From contig JAEUHE010000031.1 of assembly GCA_016793885.1 (NCBI GenBank), forward strand, positions 38,185 to 102,184: 64,000 nt of DNA. The letters run 5' to 3'. The stretch's first letter is position 1. Every line of letters starts with the position of its first letter. The stretch comes from Verrucomicrobiales bacterium (lineage in GTDB: Bacteria > Verrucomicrobiota > Verrucomicrobiia > Limisphaerales > UBA11320). The position numbers were made by a program, and so were the translations under genes. Below are positions 1 to 9,104 of the stretch, piece by piece. The notes below the pieces were generated by a model. That model did not search any database. It saw nothing but the letters and a program-made list of their open reading frames with translations, and was not told where the DNA came from.

Positions 1-482
1 GACTCCGCCAACGCCTGCGGCCAGGCGGAGATTTCACGCACGAACTGCAGCCCCACGCTGGAGCCCTGCCGGACTGGCTTTAGAACGACGGGGGGCTCCC
101 ACCCCGTGGGCCAAGGCTTGGAGGCTCGATCGAAAACCTGGTATCGGGCGGTGGGGACCCCATGCTCCACACACCGCTGCTTGGTCAGGACCTTATCAAA
201 GGCCAAGCGACTGGCCTCGACGCCGCATCCCGTGTAGGGCACCCCGAGATTCTCCAATTCCTGCTGAACGGTGCCGTCCTCCCCATAGGTGCCGTGCAGC
301 GCCAGGAACACCACCTCTGTCCCGGGGGGCAAATCCCAGTTACCAGGCTGGGGATCGAGCTCGTGCACCCGATGTCCCAATGAGCGAAGCGCTCGCGCGA
401 CGGCCGTTCCCGTCACGAGCGACACCTCACGTTCGGCCGAGGGTCCACCTAGCATCACCGTAATCGTGTAAGATTTAGACAT
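1..482 (-). CDS. ddl: D-alanine--D-alanine ligase, N-terminal part (cut by window edge)
   Basis: ATP-grasp ligase that joins two D-Ala for the peptidoglycan stem peptide, in the cytoplasm. I translated the minus strand from the ATG at 482. The frame stays open to base 1 (about 160 codons) and the C-terminal half lies outside the window. Visible Ddl signatures are GGPSAEREVS near the N-terminus, LHGTYGEDGTVQ around residue 65, PYTGCGVEASRLAFDK around residue 90, and KPVRQGSSVG near the cut, which is the ATP-grasp lysine region. It is the last dcw gene seen here, 48 bp after murB. The family call is secure; only its full length is unknown. Confidence 0.95.
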   Translation of the reverse strand, partial: MSKSYTITVMLGGPSAEREVSLVTGTAVARALRSLGHRVHELDPQPGNWDLPPGTEVVFLALHGTYGEDGTVQQELENLGVPYTGCGVEASRLAFDKVLTKQRCVEHGVPTARYQVFDRASKPWPTGWEPPVVLKPVRQGSSVGLQFVREISAWPQALAE

Positions 483-530
483 AGCTCACTCCGGCAACCC
501 GTTTTTTGTAAGTCCTAGAGGCTCCTGCGG

Positions 531-1463
531 TCAGGAGAGAGGCAGATCCTCCCCGAGAATTTCCACCTCGGTTTCCATCTCAATTCCCCGGGCCGCACGA
601 ATCCTTTCCCGCACTGTTTCGATGAGTTTCAACACATCAGCCGCCGTGGCATCCCCTTCGTTCACAATGAAGTTCCCATGCACGTCCGACACCACCGCCC
701 CACCAACGCGGGTGCCCTTCAGCCCCAGTTCGTCAATGAGCTTGCCGGCGGGCACCGCCGCGGGGTTCTTGAAAACGCATCCCGCGCTGGGTTGAGCCGG
801 CTGACTTTCCCAGCGTTTCGAACTATAGGCGCTCATCCGAGCCGCGACTTCAGCCGTGGTCGAGGGAGTTCCCCGCAACACTGCCGATAAAGCCACGTGT
901 GTTTTCAGAATCGGGCAGCAGCGATAGCGCGATTCCACTTCGGCGGCCGGATGCTCCTCGATTTCACCACCGGGGGTCATATAGCGGATGGATTCGACAA
1001 CGTGGAAGGTCCAAACGCCCATCGCACCTGCATTCATTCGCAGGGCGCCGCCAACGCTCCCCGGTATCCCTTCGAGAAATTCCAGTCCTGTCAAACCCGC
1101 GCGTCGAGCCTCCACCGACACCGCTTTCAGGCGAGCACCCGCCCCACAGCGAAGCCGTTCGCCTTCTACCACGATGTGGCTGAAGGCGGGCTGGGCCAGG
1201 CAGACGACAACGCCTCGAATCCCGCCGTCCCGAATCAGCAAATTCGAGCCACGCCCCAGCAACGTCACCGGCAGCGAGAGGTCACGACAAACCCGCAACA
1301 CTGTCGCCAGGTCGGCCTCGTGGGCCGGCTCCACATAAATGTCCGCCTTACCGCCAACCCTTAACGTCGTCTTCTTGGCCAAAGGTTGCCCCGACTGAAC
1401 GATCGATGACGGGTCGAGTCGCTGTCGTAGGTGGTCGGAGACTGAATCAGGACTGCTTGGCAC
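531..1463 (-). CDS. murB: UDP-N-acetylenolpyruvoylglucosamine reductase
   Basis: FAD enzyme that reduces UDP-GlcNAc-enolpyruvate to UDP-MurNAc with NADPH, in the cytoplasm. The 310-residue product has the FAD-binding pattern LRVGGKADIYVEP (about residue 33), LGRGSNLLIRDGG (about 80), the EFLEGIPGSVGGALRMNAGA block (about 130), and the catalytic-side motif SAGCVFKNP with Cys at the usual Ser/Cys position (about 228). The start is a GTG at 1463; no better start lies before the conserved domain. It follows murG by 32 bp. In many bacteria murC lies between murG and murB or is fused to murB; neither is the case here. The length suits a stand-alone MurB. Confidence 0.95.
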   Translation of the reverse strand: MPSSPDSVSDHLRQRLDPSSIVQSGQPLAKKTTLRVGGKADIYVEPAHEADLATVLRVCRDLSLPVTLLGRGSNLLIRDGGIRGVVVCLAQPAFSHIVVEGERLRCGAGARLKAVSVEARRAGLTGLEFLEGIPGSVGGALRMNAGAMGVWTFHVVESIRYMTPGGEIEEHPAAEVESRYRCCPILKTHVALSAVLRGTPSTTAEVAARMSAYSSKRWESQPAQPSAGCVFKNPAAVPAGKLIDELGLKGTRVGGAVVSDVHGNFIVNEGDATAADVLKLIETVRERIRAARGIEMETEVEILGEDLPLS

Positions 1464-1495
1464 AGGTCGCTAGAGAGTTAAAACTTCGAGAGAGT

Positions 1496-2680
1496 CTAAG
1501 TTGAGGAAGGAGCACAGAAGACGTTGGCGGCCGGGCGGGAACTGGACCCGCCAGCCGCACCCCGGGGAGCGCTAAGCTGTAGATGCGCGGCCATTCGGTC
1601 CGCAATCCGCCGTGCGGCATCCACCACATGCATTTCGGCCAGGCGAGTTTTCATCTGCCTCAGTTTCTCAGAATCGCGACCTAAGGAGAGAACCACCTCA
1701 GCGAGCCGCCCGTCCAGCGCCTGTCGCTGCGGCAACCAGATGCCCGCCCGCGCGGCTGACACGGCTTGAGCATTGGCGGTCTGATGATCGTCCGCCGCCG
1801 TGGGCAAGGGTAGGAGAACAGCTGGGAGTTGCATGGCCGCGAACTCAGCCAAAGAAGATCCACCAGCGCGGCTCACGGCGAGGTCCGCCGCCGCCAGGGC
1901 GAGGTGCATCTCCGCCAGGTAGGGAAGAACCACGGCCTTAGCGGAAAACTCCTGATATCGCGAGTTAACCGCCGCAAAATCAGCCCGCCCGGTCAGGTGC
2001 AGGAATTGCACCTCCGGCCAAGCTGCGAGTAAAGCCGGGAGCGACTTCAGCACCGCCTCGTTGACCCCATGCGCCCCTTGGCTTCCCCCCATGGCCAACA
2101 ACACCGGCCTCGAGGGATCCAATCCAAGCGCTAACCGAGCCGGGCTGGCGGAAACGGGACGGACAAACTCAGGCCGGACCGGCGTGCCGGTTCGATGGAC
2201 CTGGGCCGTGCGCAGGCGGCGGCCCGCTTGTTCGAACCCTACAAACGCCTCGTCGGTCAGCAAGGATAGCCAACGATTTGCCCGTCCGGGGATGGCATTG
2301 GAATCATGCAGAAACAAACCAGCTCCGACGCGCCGCCCTGCCAAGATGGGGGCCAAACTGGTAAAGCCTCCCATGGCCAGCACGGCTTGGGGGGGACGCT
2401 CCCTAAACATGGACCGACATCGCGCCCCAGAAGCCCAGAGCCCGGAGAGCAGGCGAAACCACGAACCCTGGCCGGAGCCCAGAGCTGGCAGCCTAGCCAC
2501 TCGGAACCGGGATTCACCCTGCAATGCCACCTGGTCGATTTCCTTCTCGGAAACCACCAATGTCACCTCTCCCCCCCGCTGAAGCCATACGCCTCCCACC
2601 GCAACTCCGGGGAATAAATGTCCCCCAGTGCCGCCGCACGCGATGACCAAATGGCTGGGATATGAAGTCGAGTCGGACAT
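1496..2680 (-). CDS. murG: UDP-GlcNAc:undecaprenyl-pyrophosphoryl-MurNAc-pentapeptide GlcNAc transferase
   Basis: Membrane-associated GT-B glycosyltransferase that converts lipid I to lipid II on the inner face of the cytoplasmic membrane. The 394-residue product opens with the donor/acceptor loop CGGTGGHLFPG (about residue 16), has a second glycine-rich loop MGGSQGAHGVNE (about 197), and the UDP-GlcNAc-binding stretch AGGSSLAEFAAMQLPAVLLP followed by DDHQTANA (about 270-300). The tail is about 30 residues longer than in many MurGs and rich in Ala, Ser and Pro. The ATG at 2680 sits 8 bp after the ftsW stop, which fits co-transcription. Confidence 0.96.
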   Translation of the reverse strand: MSDSTSYPSHLVIACGGTGGHLFPGVAVGGVWLQRGGEVTLVVSEKEIDQVALQGESRFRVARLPALGSGQGSWFRLLSGLWASGARCRSMFRERPPQAVLAMGGFTSLAPILAGRRVGAGLFLHDSNAIPGRANRWLSLLTDEAFVGFEQAGRRLRTAQVHRTGTPVRPEFVRPVSASPARLALGLDPSRPVLLAMGGSQGAHGVNEAVLKSLPALLAAWPEVQFLHLTGRADFAAVNSRYQEFSAKAVVLPYLAEMHLALAAADLAVSRAGGSSLAEFAAMQLPAVLLPLPTAADDHQTANAQAVSAARAGIWLPQRQALDGRLAEVVLSLGRDSEKLRQMKTRLAEMHVVDAARRIADRMAAHLQLSAPRGAAGGSSSRPAANVFCAPSST

Positions 2681-2688
2681 GGTTGAGC

Positions 2689-3819
2689 CTAGGCAGCGGC
2701 CTCGGCGAAAGGATTGGTGTCGTTGCCAAAGAGCCGACCACGTTGTGCCGAGGCTCCCGCATGGCGAGCCACGTTGAGGAGCAAACCCACCGCAGCCGAC
2801 ATCGCCAGCAGATTCGACCCTCCATAACTGAGAAAGGGAAGCGCCAAGCCCTTGTTGGGAAGCGCACCCGTCACCACCCCAATGTTGATGAACGCCTGCA
2901 GACCCAGAAGGAAGGTTACTCCCGTTCCCAAGTACATGCCGAACGGATCTCGCGCATTCCAGCTAATGATGCAGCCGCAGATCACAATCAGGATGAAAGC
3001 GAGCAGGACAGCCAACGTGGCGATTAGACCCATTTCCTCCCCAATCACGGAAAAGATGAAATCGGTGTGGTGCTCCGGCATGAATCCGAGCTTGGTGCGC
3101 CCCTCCCCCAAGCCCACCCCAGTAACACCTCCCGACCCGAGAGCGATCATCGCCTGGTAGGCCTGGTATCCTTTGTCGTCCTTATACAGTTCGGGATGCA
3201 GCCAAGCCAGGACGCGAGTCGATCGAACTGAATTGTGCATCACCGCCACCACCAACGCAGCCAAGCCGCCAACCGCAGCGGGCCAAAAGAAGATCGGGCG
3301 TAACCCCGCCACGAGCAGCATCATTCCCCCAACGCAGGCCAGCAGCACCGTCGTCCCCCAATCGGGCTCCGGGAGCAGGAGCGCAAGCACGGCACCGATC
3401 AAGAGGCCGGGAAGCAGGAAACCGCGGGAGAAGGTTCGCATCTGGCTCTGGTTGATTTCGCAATAGCGAGCCAAGGCGATGATGAGGGCCAACTTCACAA
3501 ACTCGGAAGGTTGCAGCGATTGCCCGCCGATCACGATCCACCGGCGTGCCCCCTTGATCACGGGCGCCAGCCCAGGCACGAACACCAAGGCCAGAAGGAT
3601 CAGGCCCCCGCCATAGATCACCCAGGAGAACTTTCGAAGATGCTTATAATCAGGCCCCGCCATCAGGCAGCACACTCCCAATCCGACGCCGAACCAAAAG
3701 GTCTGGTTACGAAAATACTTGGTGCTGTCCATGCCAATGCAGGCGCTCGTGATCATCACGAGACCAAGCGCAGCCAGGGCGGCAACACAGAAGACGAGAA
3801 GGGTAGTGGCGGTTTTCAT
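2689..3819 (-). CDS. ftsW: Septal SEDS-family peptidoglycan glycosyltransferase FtsW
   Basis: Polytopic membrane glycosyltransferase that polymerises lipid II at the septum together with FtsI. Family motifs are clear: GYQAYQAMIALGSGG (about residue 230), GLGEGRTKLGFMPEHHTDFI, FSVIGEEMGL, and near the end ALPFLSYGGSNLLAMS. The open frame runs up to 3891, but I start it at the ATG at 3819 because that places the first membrane segment right at the N-terminus as is usual. The extra 24 codons would run through a strong hairpin and encode no family sequence. The resulting 376 residues is a normal length. It lies between the LysM gene and murG. FtsW rather than RodA is chosen because of the dcw context. 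Confidence 0.93.
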   Translation of the reverse strand: MKTATTLLVFCVAALAALGLVMITSACIGMDSTKYFRNQTFWFGVGLGVCCLMAGPDYKHLRKFSWVIYGGGLILLALVFVPGLAPVIKGARRWIVIGGQSLQPSEFVKLALIIALARYCEINQSQMRTFSRGFLLPGLLIGAVLALLLPEPDWGTTVLLACVGGMMLLVAGLRPIFFWPAAVGGLAALVVAVMHNSVRSTRVLAWLHPELYKDDKGYQAYQAMIALGSGGVTGVGLGEGRTKLGFMPEHHTDFIFSVIGEEMGLIATLAVLLAFILIVICGCIISWNARDPFGMYLGTGVTFLLGLQAFINIGVVTGALPNKGLALPFLSYGGSNLLAMSAAVGLLLNVARHAGASAQRGRLFGNDTNPFAEAAA

Positions 3820-3830
3820 CAGAAAAGCGG

Positions 3831-3879
3831 AAGGCTCTATAAAAAGAGACACCGCCCGATGACTATTCACCGGGCGGTG
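3831..3879 (-). terminator. Intrinsic terminator between the LysM gene and ftsW (minus strand)
   Basis: Read on the minus strand, a perfect 9-bp GC-rich stem (3871-3879 pairing with 3850-3858, arms caccgcccg and cgggcggtg) with a 12-nt loop is followed directly by tctcttttt at 3841-3849. That is the textbook layout of a Rho-independent terminator. It lies 36 bp after the LysM stop and 31 bp before the ftsW start. It would stop or attenuate transcription coming from murD and the LysM gene, so ftsW-murG-murB-ddl may need read-through or their own promoter. Function is inferred from structure only. Confidence 0.75.
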
Positions 3880-3914
3880 CCATGAAAGCAACCAGACGAA
3901 GCGCGAAGGCTGAC

Positions 3915-4883
3915 CTAGGGATTCCGGACCGGTGCCCCAGGAACTGTGGGCTCAGGCACTGGGGTCAGGACCCCAGGCGAGAGAGTAGGCGGCGGCAAGG
4001 TCAACGGGGTCGGAACCGGTGCCGGGGCCGAGTGGTCGACCGCAGGGGCAGCGGGCGCCTTGCTAGGAATGCGCAGTTTGGCACCCACCTTGATCGCATC
4101 CAGCTTCAAACCGTTGGCCGCCTTGATGGCCTTAACCGAGACACCGTGGTTCTTCGCGATTCGGGCGAGTGTGTCACCCGACTTGACGGTGTAGGAGCTT
4201 GAACCCGAGTCAGCCGACGTTGTGGCATGCTCAGAGCTGGTCGAAGCAGGGCCGCCCGAAGTCACGGTCTTCGAAGGGATCAGAAGCTTCTGGCCAATGC
4301 GCAACTTGCGAGCGTCAACGCCCGGATTGGCCGCCTCGATGGCTTTCCATCCCATCCCATACTTCTTGGCGATCAGCGACCCCGTCTCTCCCTTCATGAC
4401 CGTATGCTCGGTGCTCGGAGTGCTGCTGGTGCTGACGACGGGAGGAATCACGCTATCGAAACCACCCGAGGACACGGTGGAACCCGGTGCACCGGCTCCG
4501 GGGAGAGGAGCCAAACCCGTTCCAGCCGGAGGCAGCGGGGCGGGAGGCAATCCGGTAGGAGAGCCGAACGGCGCCGGCGAGGCGCCAGAGGGCACACCCG
4601 GGGGAGGAGGAATGGCGCCCGCAGCCCCGAGGGTATTGGTGGGATCGGGCGTCGGCGTGAAGGGCGACGGGGCGTTGGAAGACGCCAAATCGGAGCCGTA
4701 CTGCGGTGCGTTACCGGCATCCTCAGCGGGCTTGGCAGGCTCATCAGGCTTGCAGCCTTGCAGCAAGAAGCCGGCGAGCACGCCCACGTGGATAAAAAGG
4801 ATGATAAAGACAGCGGCAAAATGGGATTTTCGCCGTGGCTCCGGAGAAGTGCCCTTGGGCACAAGTGGACTAGGTGTGTTCAT
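3915..4883 (-). CDS. Membrane-anchored protein with two LysM peptidoglycan-binding domains
   Basis: The 322-residue product has a short basic cytoplasmic start, one membrane segment (about 20-42) ending in LLQGC, a long Pro/Gly/Ala/Ser-rich linker (about 60-150), and two LysM domains. The first is around residues 160-205 (HTVMKGETGSLIAKKYGM ... IGQKLLIPSK) and the second around 230-275 (YTVKSGDTLARIAKNHGV ... VGAKLRIPSK). A Pro-rich tail ends it. LysM domains bind the GlcNAc-MurNAc backbone, so this protein probably tethers the envelope or a division factor to the wall. It has no enzymatic domain. It sits between murD and ftsW, a position not occupied in the classic E. coli cluster, with 161 bp before it and the terminator after it. 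The exact role is unknown. Confidence 0.9.
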   Translation of the reverse strand: MNTPSPLVPKGTSPEPRRKSHFAAVFIILFIHVGVLAGFLLQGCKPDEPAKPAEDAGNAPQYGSDLASSNAPSPFTPTPDPTNTLGAAGAIPPPPGVPSGASPAPFGSPTGLPPAPLPPAGTGLAPLPGAGAPGSTVSSGGFDSVIPPVVSTSSTPSTEHTVMKGETGSLIAKKYGMGWKAIEAANPGVDARKLRIGQKLLIPSKTVTSGGPASTSSEHATTSADSGSSSYTVKSGDTLARIAKNHGVSVKAIKAANGLKLDAIKVGAKLRIPSKAPAAPAVDHSAPAPVPTPLTLPPPTLSPGVLTPVPEPTVPGAPVRNP

Positions 4884-5044
4884 TACGCGTCGTCGTCAGT
4901 TGCTCAGTTCAATTGAGGAAATCAATTCATTCTGTCGCTCCGGGTCTTTCCCTCATGTAGACCTCAAAGCAAAATCACTGGTCGCTATCAATTCTCTAAT
5001 ACTCTACCCCGCTGGGACAGCATCCGGCCATAAAATCGGCAGAA

Positions 5045-6418
5045 TCAGGCGAGGGCCAAGGCTAAAACCGCCTGCCTAAACACCTCGCCACGATGTTGAT
5101 AGTCCCGAAATTGATCAAAGCTGGAACAAGCGGGTGAAAGCAGGACCACATCTCCCGGCTCAGCTCGCCGGGCGGCTTCGCTAACTGCTTCTAACAACGA
5201 GCCGCACACGCTGCAAGGAGTAAAAAGTCCCCAGTCCGACCGAAGGCGCGTGGCCGTCTCACCGATGAGGTAGGTCCCCTTCACCCTTTCGTGCAGAAGT
5301 GGGCCCACTTGGTGATAATCCAAACCCTTGTCCTTGCCACCTGCAATCAACCAGACATTGGGACGCCCCCCCGTGGCCATGGGGATCGCCCGCAAGGCGG
5401 CCTCCAGGGCATGCATCGTGGTGGCTTTCGAGTCGTTGATGAAACGCACCCCATTGACCTCCCGCAGCAACTCGCAGCGATGGGGCAGCGGCACGAAATC
5501 ACGCACCGCGGCGATCGTCTCCTCGAGGGGCAACCGCAGCACGCGTCCCACCGCCAAAGCCGCCATGCAGTTCTCGGCATTATGCGGACCGCTGAGTTTG
5601 CATTTCTCGAGATCGAGCAGCGGGCCTTCCCACAGAGGAAGCCGGCTGATGAGCAAACTCCGATCGAGGAAAAGGTCCGCCTGCGAATCCGTCGCGCTAA
5701 AGGTGATAATTTTCCCACGCGGCTCGATTCCCAGAGCGCGAAGCTGCGCCAGTGCCTCCGATTGAACAATCGCCCAGTCAAACGCCTGCTGGTTCTCAAA
5801 CAGACGCCCCTTCGCTCGAATATAGGCCTCCATGGATCGATGCCGATCCAAATGATCCGGGGCCAGATTCAACAGCACTGCCACCGTGGATCGAAAGTAT
5901 TGGATCGATTCCAATTGAAAGGAGCTGACCTCGAGGGTCAGAAAATCAAGGTCTCGAGTCCGATCAACCACGGAGGTGATCGGGGTGCCGATATTCCCGG
6001 CGGCGATCGTTCGCTTGTGGCTATTGGACAACACTCGCTCAATCAACCGGGTCGTGGTGGTCTTGCCGTCCGTGCCGGTGATGGCGATGTTCAAGCAAAG
6101 CGACTCTCGATACCCAAGTTCCAGCTCGCCGATCACGGGCACTCCAGCGGAGCGAAGCCGCCCGAGGCAAGGCAGATCACCAGGCACGCCCGGGCTAACA
6201 ACACCCAGCTCGAAGCCCGACTCCGCAAGGTCGCTGGCACCCAGGAGAACCCGGATGCCATCCTTGCCAAGCCGCTCAGCGGTAGCCCGCAGCTCGGCGG
6301 TGTCAGCACTGTCGATCGCCCAAACATCCGCCCCGCGTTGACGAAGGAATGTGGCGGCCGACTGGCCGCTCATCCCCAACCCGATCACCAACACTTTTTG
6401 CTTTTCGTAACTCGACAT
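5045..6418 (-). CDS. murD: UDP-N-acetylmuramoylalanine--D-glutamate ligase
   Basis: Cytoplasmic Mur ligase that adds D-Glu to UDP-MurNAc-L-Ala with ATP. The 457-residue product has an N-terminal Rossmann-like UDP-binding region (VLVIGLGMSGQSAATFL), the P-loop TGTDGKTTTTRL (about residue 113), HNAENCMAALAV (about 278), FINDSKATTMHALEAAL (about 325) and the C-terminal LLSPACSSFDQFRDYQHRG (about 425), all typical of MurD. The ATG at 6418 begins just before the Rossmann strand. It lies 137 bp after mraY, a spacer in which I see no gene, and 161 bp before the LysM gene. Confidence 0.96.
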   Translation of the reverse strand: MSSYEKQKVLVIGLGMSGQSAATFLRQRGADVWAIDSADTAELRATAERLGKDGIRVLLGASDLAESGFELGVVSPGVPGDLPCLGRLRSAGVPVIGELELGYRESLCLNIAITGTDGKTTTTRLIERVLSNSHKRTIAAGNIGTPITSVVDRTRDLDFLTLEVSSFQLESIQYFRSTVAVLLNLAPDHLDRHRSMEAYIRAKGRLFENQQAFDWAIVQSEALAQLRALGIEPRGKIITFSATDSQADLFLDRSLLISRLPLWEGPLLDLEKCKLSGPHNAENCMAALAVGRVLRLPLEETIAAVRDFVPLPHRCELLREVNGVRFINDSKATTMHALEAALRAIPMATGGRPNVWLIAGGKDKGLDYHQVGPLLHERVKGTYLIGETATRLRSDWGLFTPCSVCGSLLEAVSEAARRAEPGDVVLLSPACSSFDQFRDYQHRGEVFRQAVLALALA

Positions 6419-6555
6419 GATTCCTTATTCCACTGCCTGCCAAACCACCGATTCACTCGCACCGAATGAACCTCCGCATCCTGCCTGAGACCTTCGCCGG
6501 AGGCGAGCGCCGTTTGCAAAGCCTCGGAAACCCCACCCCGATTATTACCCTCTGA

Positions 6556-7707
6556 TTAACGCAACTTGAGCGTCGCCAACGCCAGGACGGCGAACAAGAA
6601 ACACAGAATATAGAACCGCATCACCACCTTGGTCTCGTGCCAGCCCAGCTTCTCGAAGTGATGGTGCAGCGGGGCCATCCGGAACAACCGTCGCCCTTCG
6701 CCGTAGCGCATTCTCGTGAACTTGAACCAACCGGTCTGCAACAGGACGGAGGCCCCCTCGGCCACAAAGATCGCGCCGGCGATCACCAGCACGAACGGCT
6801 GGTGGATGAGCACGGCCATGATCCCCAAAGCCCCGCCCAGGGCCAGCGAACCCGTGTCTCCCATAAAGACCTGCGCCGGATGACAGTTGAACCACAGAAA
6901 GCCAAGCCCGGCACCCATCATCGCAGCGCAAACCACGGTGAGTTCACCGGCGCCCTCCACATAGGGCACCTGCAGATAGCCAGCAAAGCGAAAGTTTCCC
7001 GCCACGTAGGTGAGGATCAAGAACACCATCCCCACGATGAGGGTGCAGCCGATCGCCAACCCGTCCAGTCCATCGGTCAGATTCACGGCGTTGGAACTGG
7101 CCACGATCGCGAGCATCGTTAGCCCGATACCAAGGGTGGCGCCCAAAATCCCCGTTGCCACCGGATGCTTCATGAAGGGCACCATGACCTCCTCCACCAA
7201 AGGACGAGTAGCGGGATTCCGGTACAAATAGAGCGCAATGAACCCCGCCAGTCCAAATTGGACGATCAACTTGACCGCCGCCTTGGCGCCTCGATTGCTC
7301 TGCTGGGTGATCTTGGCGTAATCATCATAGAAACCAAGTCCGGCCAGCACCAACACCGAAAGGAGCGTGAGCAGCACCAGCACGTTCGGCTGAGCCCAAA
7401 GCAAGGCCGCCACGTCCATCGCCACCACGATGAGCACCCCACCCATGGTCGGGGTGCCACGCTTGTCGATCCGAGCCGTGAGCCCGCCCGCCTCCTGAGC
7501 CTTGTCCACATAGTCCTGGCCGAACCGCAAGCGCTTCAACGCTCGGATGAGCGGCGGTCCCAGCCACCATGAAATCGCTAGGGCGGTGATGGCCGCGCCG
7601 GCGCTCCGCACGGTGAGGTAACGAAACAGCCTCAGGAACGAAAGCGGATCTTCCCAGGGCGTGCCCCGGGAATATTCCAAAAGCCATTGAGAGAAATACA
7701 ACATCAT
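6556..7707 (-). CDS. mraY: Phospho-N-acetylmuramoyl-pentapeptide transferase
   Basis: Polytopic membrane enzyme that moves phospho-MurNAc-pentapeptide onto undecaprenyl phosphate to give lipid I. The 383-residue product has about ten membrane segments and the family signatures GTPTMGGVLIV (about residue 85), GFYDDYAKI (about 126, the Asp-rich motif), SNAVNLTDGLDGLA (about 205), FMGDTGSLALGGALG (about 285) and PLHHHFEKLGWHETKVVMRF near the end (His-rich motif). Its ATG at 7707 overlaps the murF stop in an ATGA, so the two are probably translationally coupled. Confidence 0.97.
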   Translation of the reverse strand: MMLYFSQWLLEYSRGTPWEDPLSFLRLFRYLTVRSAGAAITALAISWWLGPPLIRALKRLRFGQDYVDKAQEAGGLTARIDKRGTPTMGGVLIVVAMDVAALLWAQPNVLVLLTLLSVLVLAGLGFYDDYAKITQQSNRGAKAAVKLIVQFGLAGFIALYLYRNPATRPLVEEVMVPFMKHPVATGILGATLGIGLTMLAIVASSNAVNLTDGLDGLAIGCTLIVGMVFLILTYVAGNFRFAGYLQVPYVEGAGELTVVCAAMMGAGLGFLWFNCHPAQVFMGDTGSLALGGALGIMAVLIHQPFVLVIAGAIFVAEGASVLLQTGWFKFTRMRYGEGRRLFRMAPLHHHFEKLGWHETKVVMRFYILCFLFAVLALATLKLR

Positions 7708-9092
7708 GACATCAGATGCTTCAGCAGGCCGTCCACCACCCGATCGAGCCGCGCCGACCGCGAGGCCTTGACTAAAACCAGATCCCCCCCGCGCAAGGAA
7801 GCCGTCAGGAAAACCAGGGCGGCGTCCACATCCTCAAAAGCAAGTGCTCTCCCGGCCTGCTGACTCCCGGCCCCCTCCAACGTCGCACCTGCCTGCGCGC
7901 CTACCGCCACTAAAAGATCTACCCCCAACTCTCCCGCCCGCTCGCCCACCTCCCGATGCGCGGCCAGGGTATGATCGCCCAACTCAGCCATGTCCCCGAC
8001 CACGGCCACCCGACGCCCCGAGCAAGGCAGCTCTCCCAGCGTCCGAAGCGCGGCGAGCATGGAGTCCGCATTCGCATTGTAACTGTCGTCGATAATCTGG
8101 ATTCCTCCCGCCTGCTGAAGCTTGAGGCGAGATTTTGCTGGCTGGCACTGACTCAGACCCTGCCGAATCTCCTCCGCGGCCAGGCCAAACTCAGCGCCCA
8201 GGACGATGGCAAAAAGCGCGTTCAATGCCTGATGCCGACCGAGCAGCGGCACCTGATAGTCTCCCGCATACCCGGCAGGGGCGGAAACGATTTGAAACCG
8301 GGTTCCGCCCGCGCTCAGGGCAACCTCTCCCAAACGCCAGTCGCTTCCCTCCCGCCACCCCGCCCGCACGACTCGGCACAAGGCCCGGGTCACGATGGCC
8401 GGCGTCCACTCCGAATCCGCATCGAGCACCAGGAGCCCATCGGCAGGCAGACGAGCTGCCAGCGTGCCTTCTTCTTCCGCAACGCCAGCCACGGTCCCGA
8501 AGAACTCCAGATGCTCGCGGCCGATGCTCGTGATGACCCCGAACTGCGGCGACACCATGTCGATGAGAGGCGCTAACTCGCCCGGGTGATTGGTGCCCAG
8601 CTCAAGCACGGCGGCCTGATGAGTGCGATCCATCCGCAGCAACGTGAAAGGAACTCCCAAATCGTTATTGAAGCTCGCCTCGCTCCACACCGTGGCGTAC
8701 CGCTGTCGCAGGACGGCTGCCACCAACTCCTTCGTGGTGGTCTTGCCATTGGAACCGGCGACCGCCACACACCGAGCGGAGAGCTGTCGACGATAGGATG
8801 CTCCCAGGCGCCCCAGTCCCGCTCTCACATCATCCACCTCGATCACCGCGCAATCACCCGCGATACCCGCCCACTTGCCCTTTTCAACCAGGACCGCCGC
8901 CACGCCGCGCGCGGTTACTTCGGGAAGAAACTGGTGACCATCGAAGCGCTCCCCCGGAATCGCCAAAAACAAATCTCCCTCCTGGGCCAGACGCGAATCT
9001 GAACAGACCCGCCGCACCACGGCCGAGCTGAGACCTTGAGCCAAACGACCGCGGCAGGCGTCCACAACGAAAGGAATGGAGAGGGGATCCAC
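7704..9092 (-). CDS. murF: UDP-N-acetylmuramoyl-tripeptide--D-alanyl-D-alanine ligase
   Basis: Mur ligase that adds the D-Ala-D-Ala dipeptide made by Ddl. The 462-residue product shows the P-loop GSNGKTTTKELVAAVL (about residue 112), ELGTNHPGELAPL (about 162), INDSYNANADSMLAAL-like IIDDSYNANADSML (about 335) and VVGDMAELG (about 370), which are MurF-type. The start is a GTG at 9092, 12 bp after the murE stop; it matches the usual MurF N-terminus shortly before the first beta strand. The gene overlaps mraY by 4 bp. Confidence 0.96.
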   Translation of the reverse strand: MDPLSIPFVVDACRGRLAQGLSSAVVRRVCSDSRLAQEGDLFLAIPGERFDGHQFLPEVTARGVAAVLVEKGKWAGIAGDCAVIEVDDVRAGLGRLGASYRRQLSARCVAVAGSNGKTTTKELVAAVLRQRYATVWSEASFNNDLGVPFTLLRMDRTHQAAVLELGTNHPGELAPLIDMVSPQFGVITSIGREHLEFFGTVAGVAEEEGTLAARLPADGLLVLDADSEWTPAIVTRALCRVVRAGWREGSDWRLGEVALSAGGTRFQIVSAPAGYAGDYQVPLLGRHQALNALFAIVLGAEFGLAAEEIRQGLSQCQPAKSRLKLQQAGGIQIIDDSYNANADSMLAALRTLGELPCSGRRVAVVGDMAELGDHTLAAHREVGERAGELGVDLLVAVGAQAGATLEGAGSQQAGRALAFEDVDAALVFLTASLRGGDLVLVKASRSARLDRVVDGLLKHLMS

Positions 9093-9104
9093 GGAAGTCC
9101 AAAG

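Noticed and set aside
5291..6469. 392-codon open frame antisense to murD
   Set aside because: Long antisense frames are common in GC-rich DNA. The product has no domain and mirrors murD codon positions.
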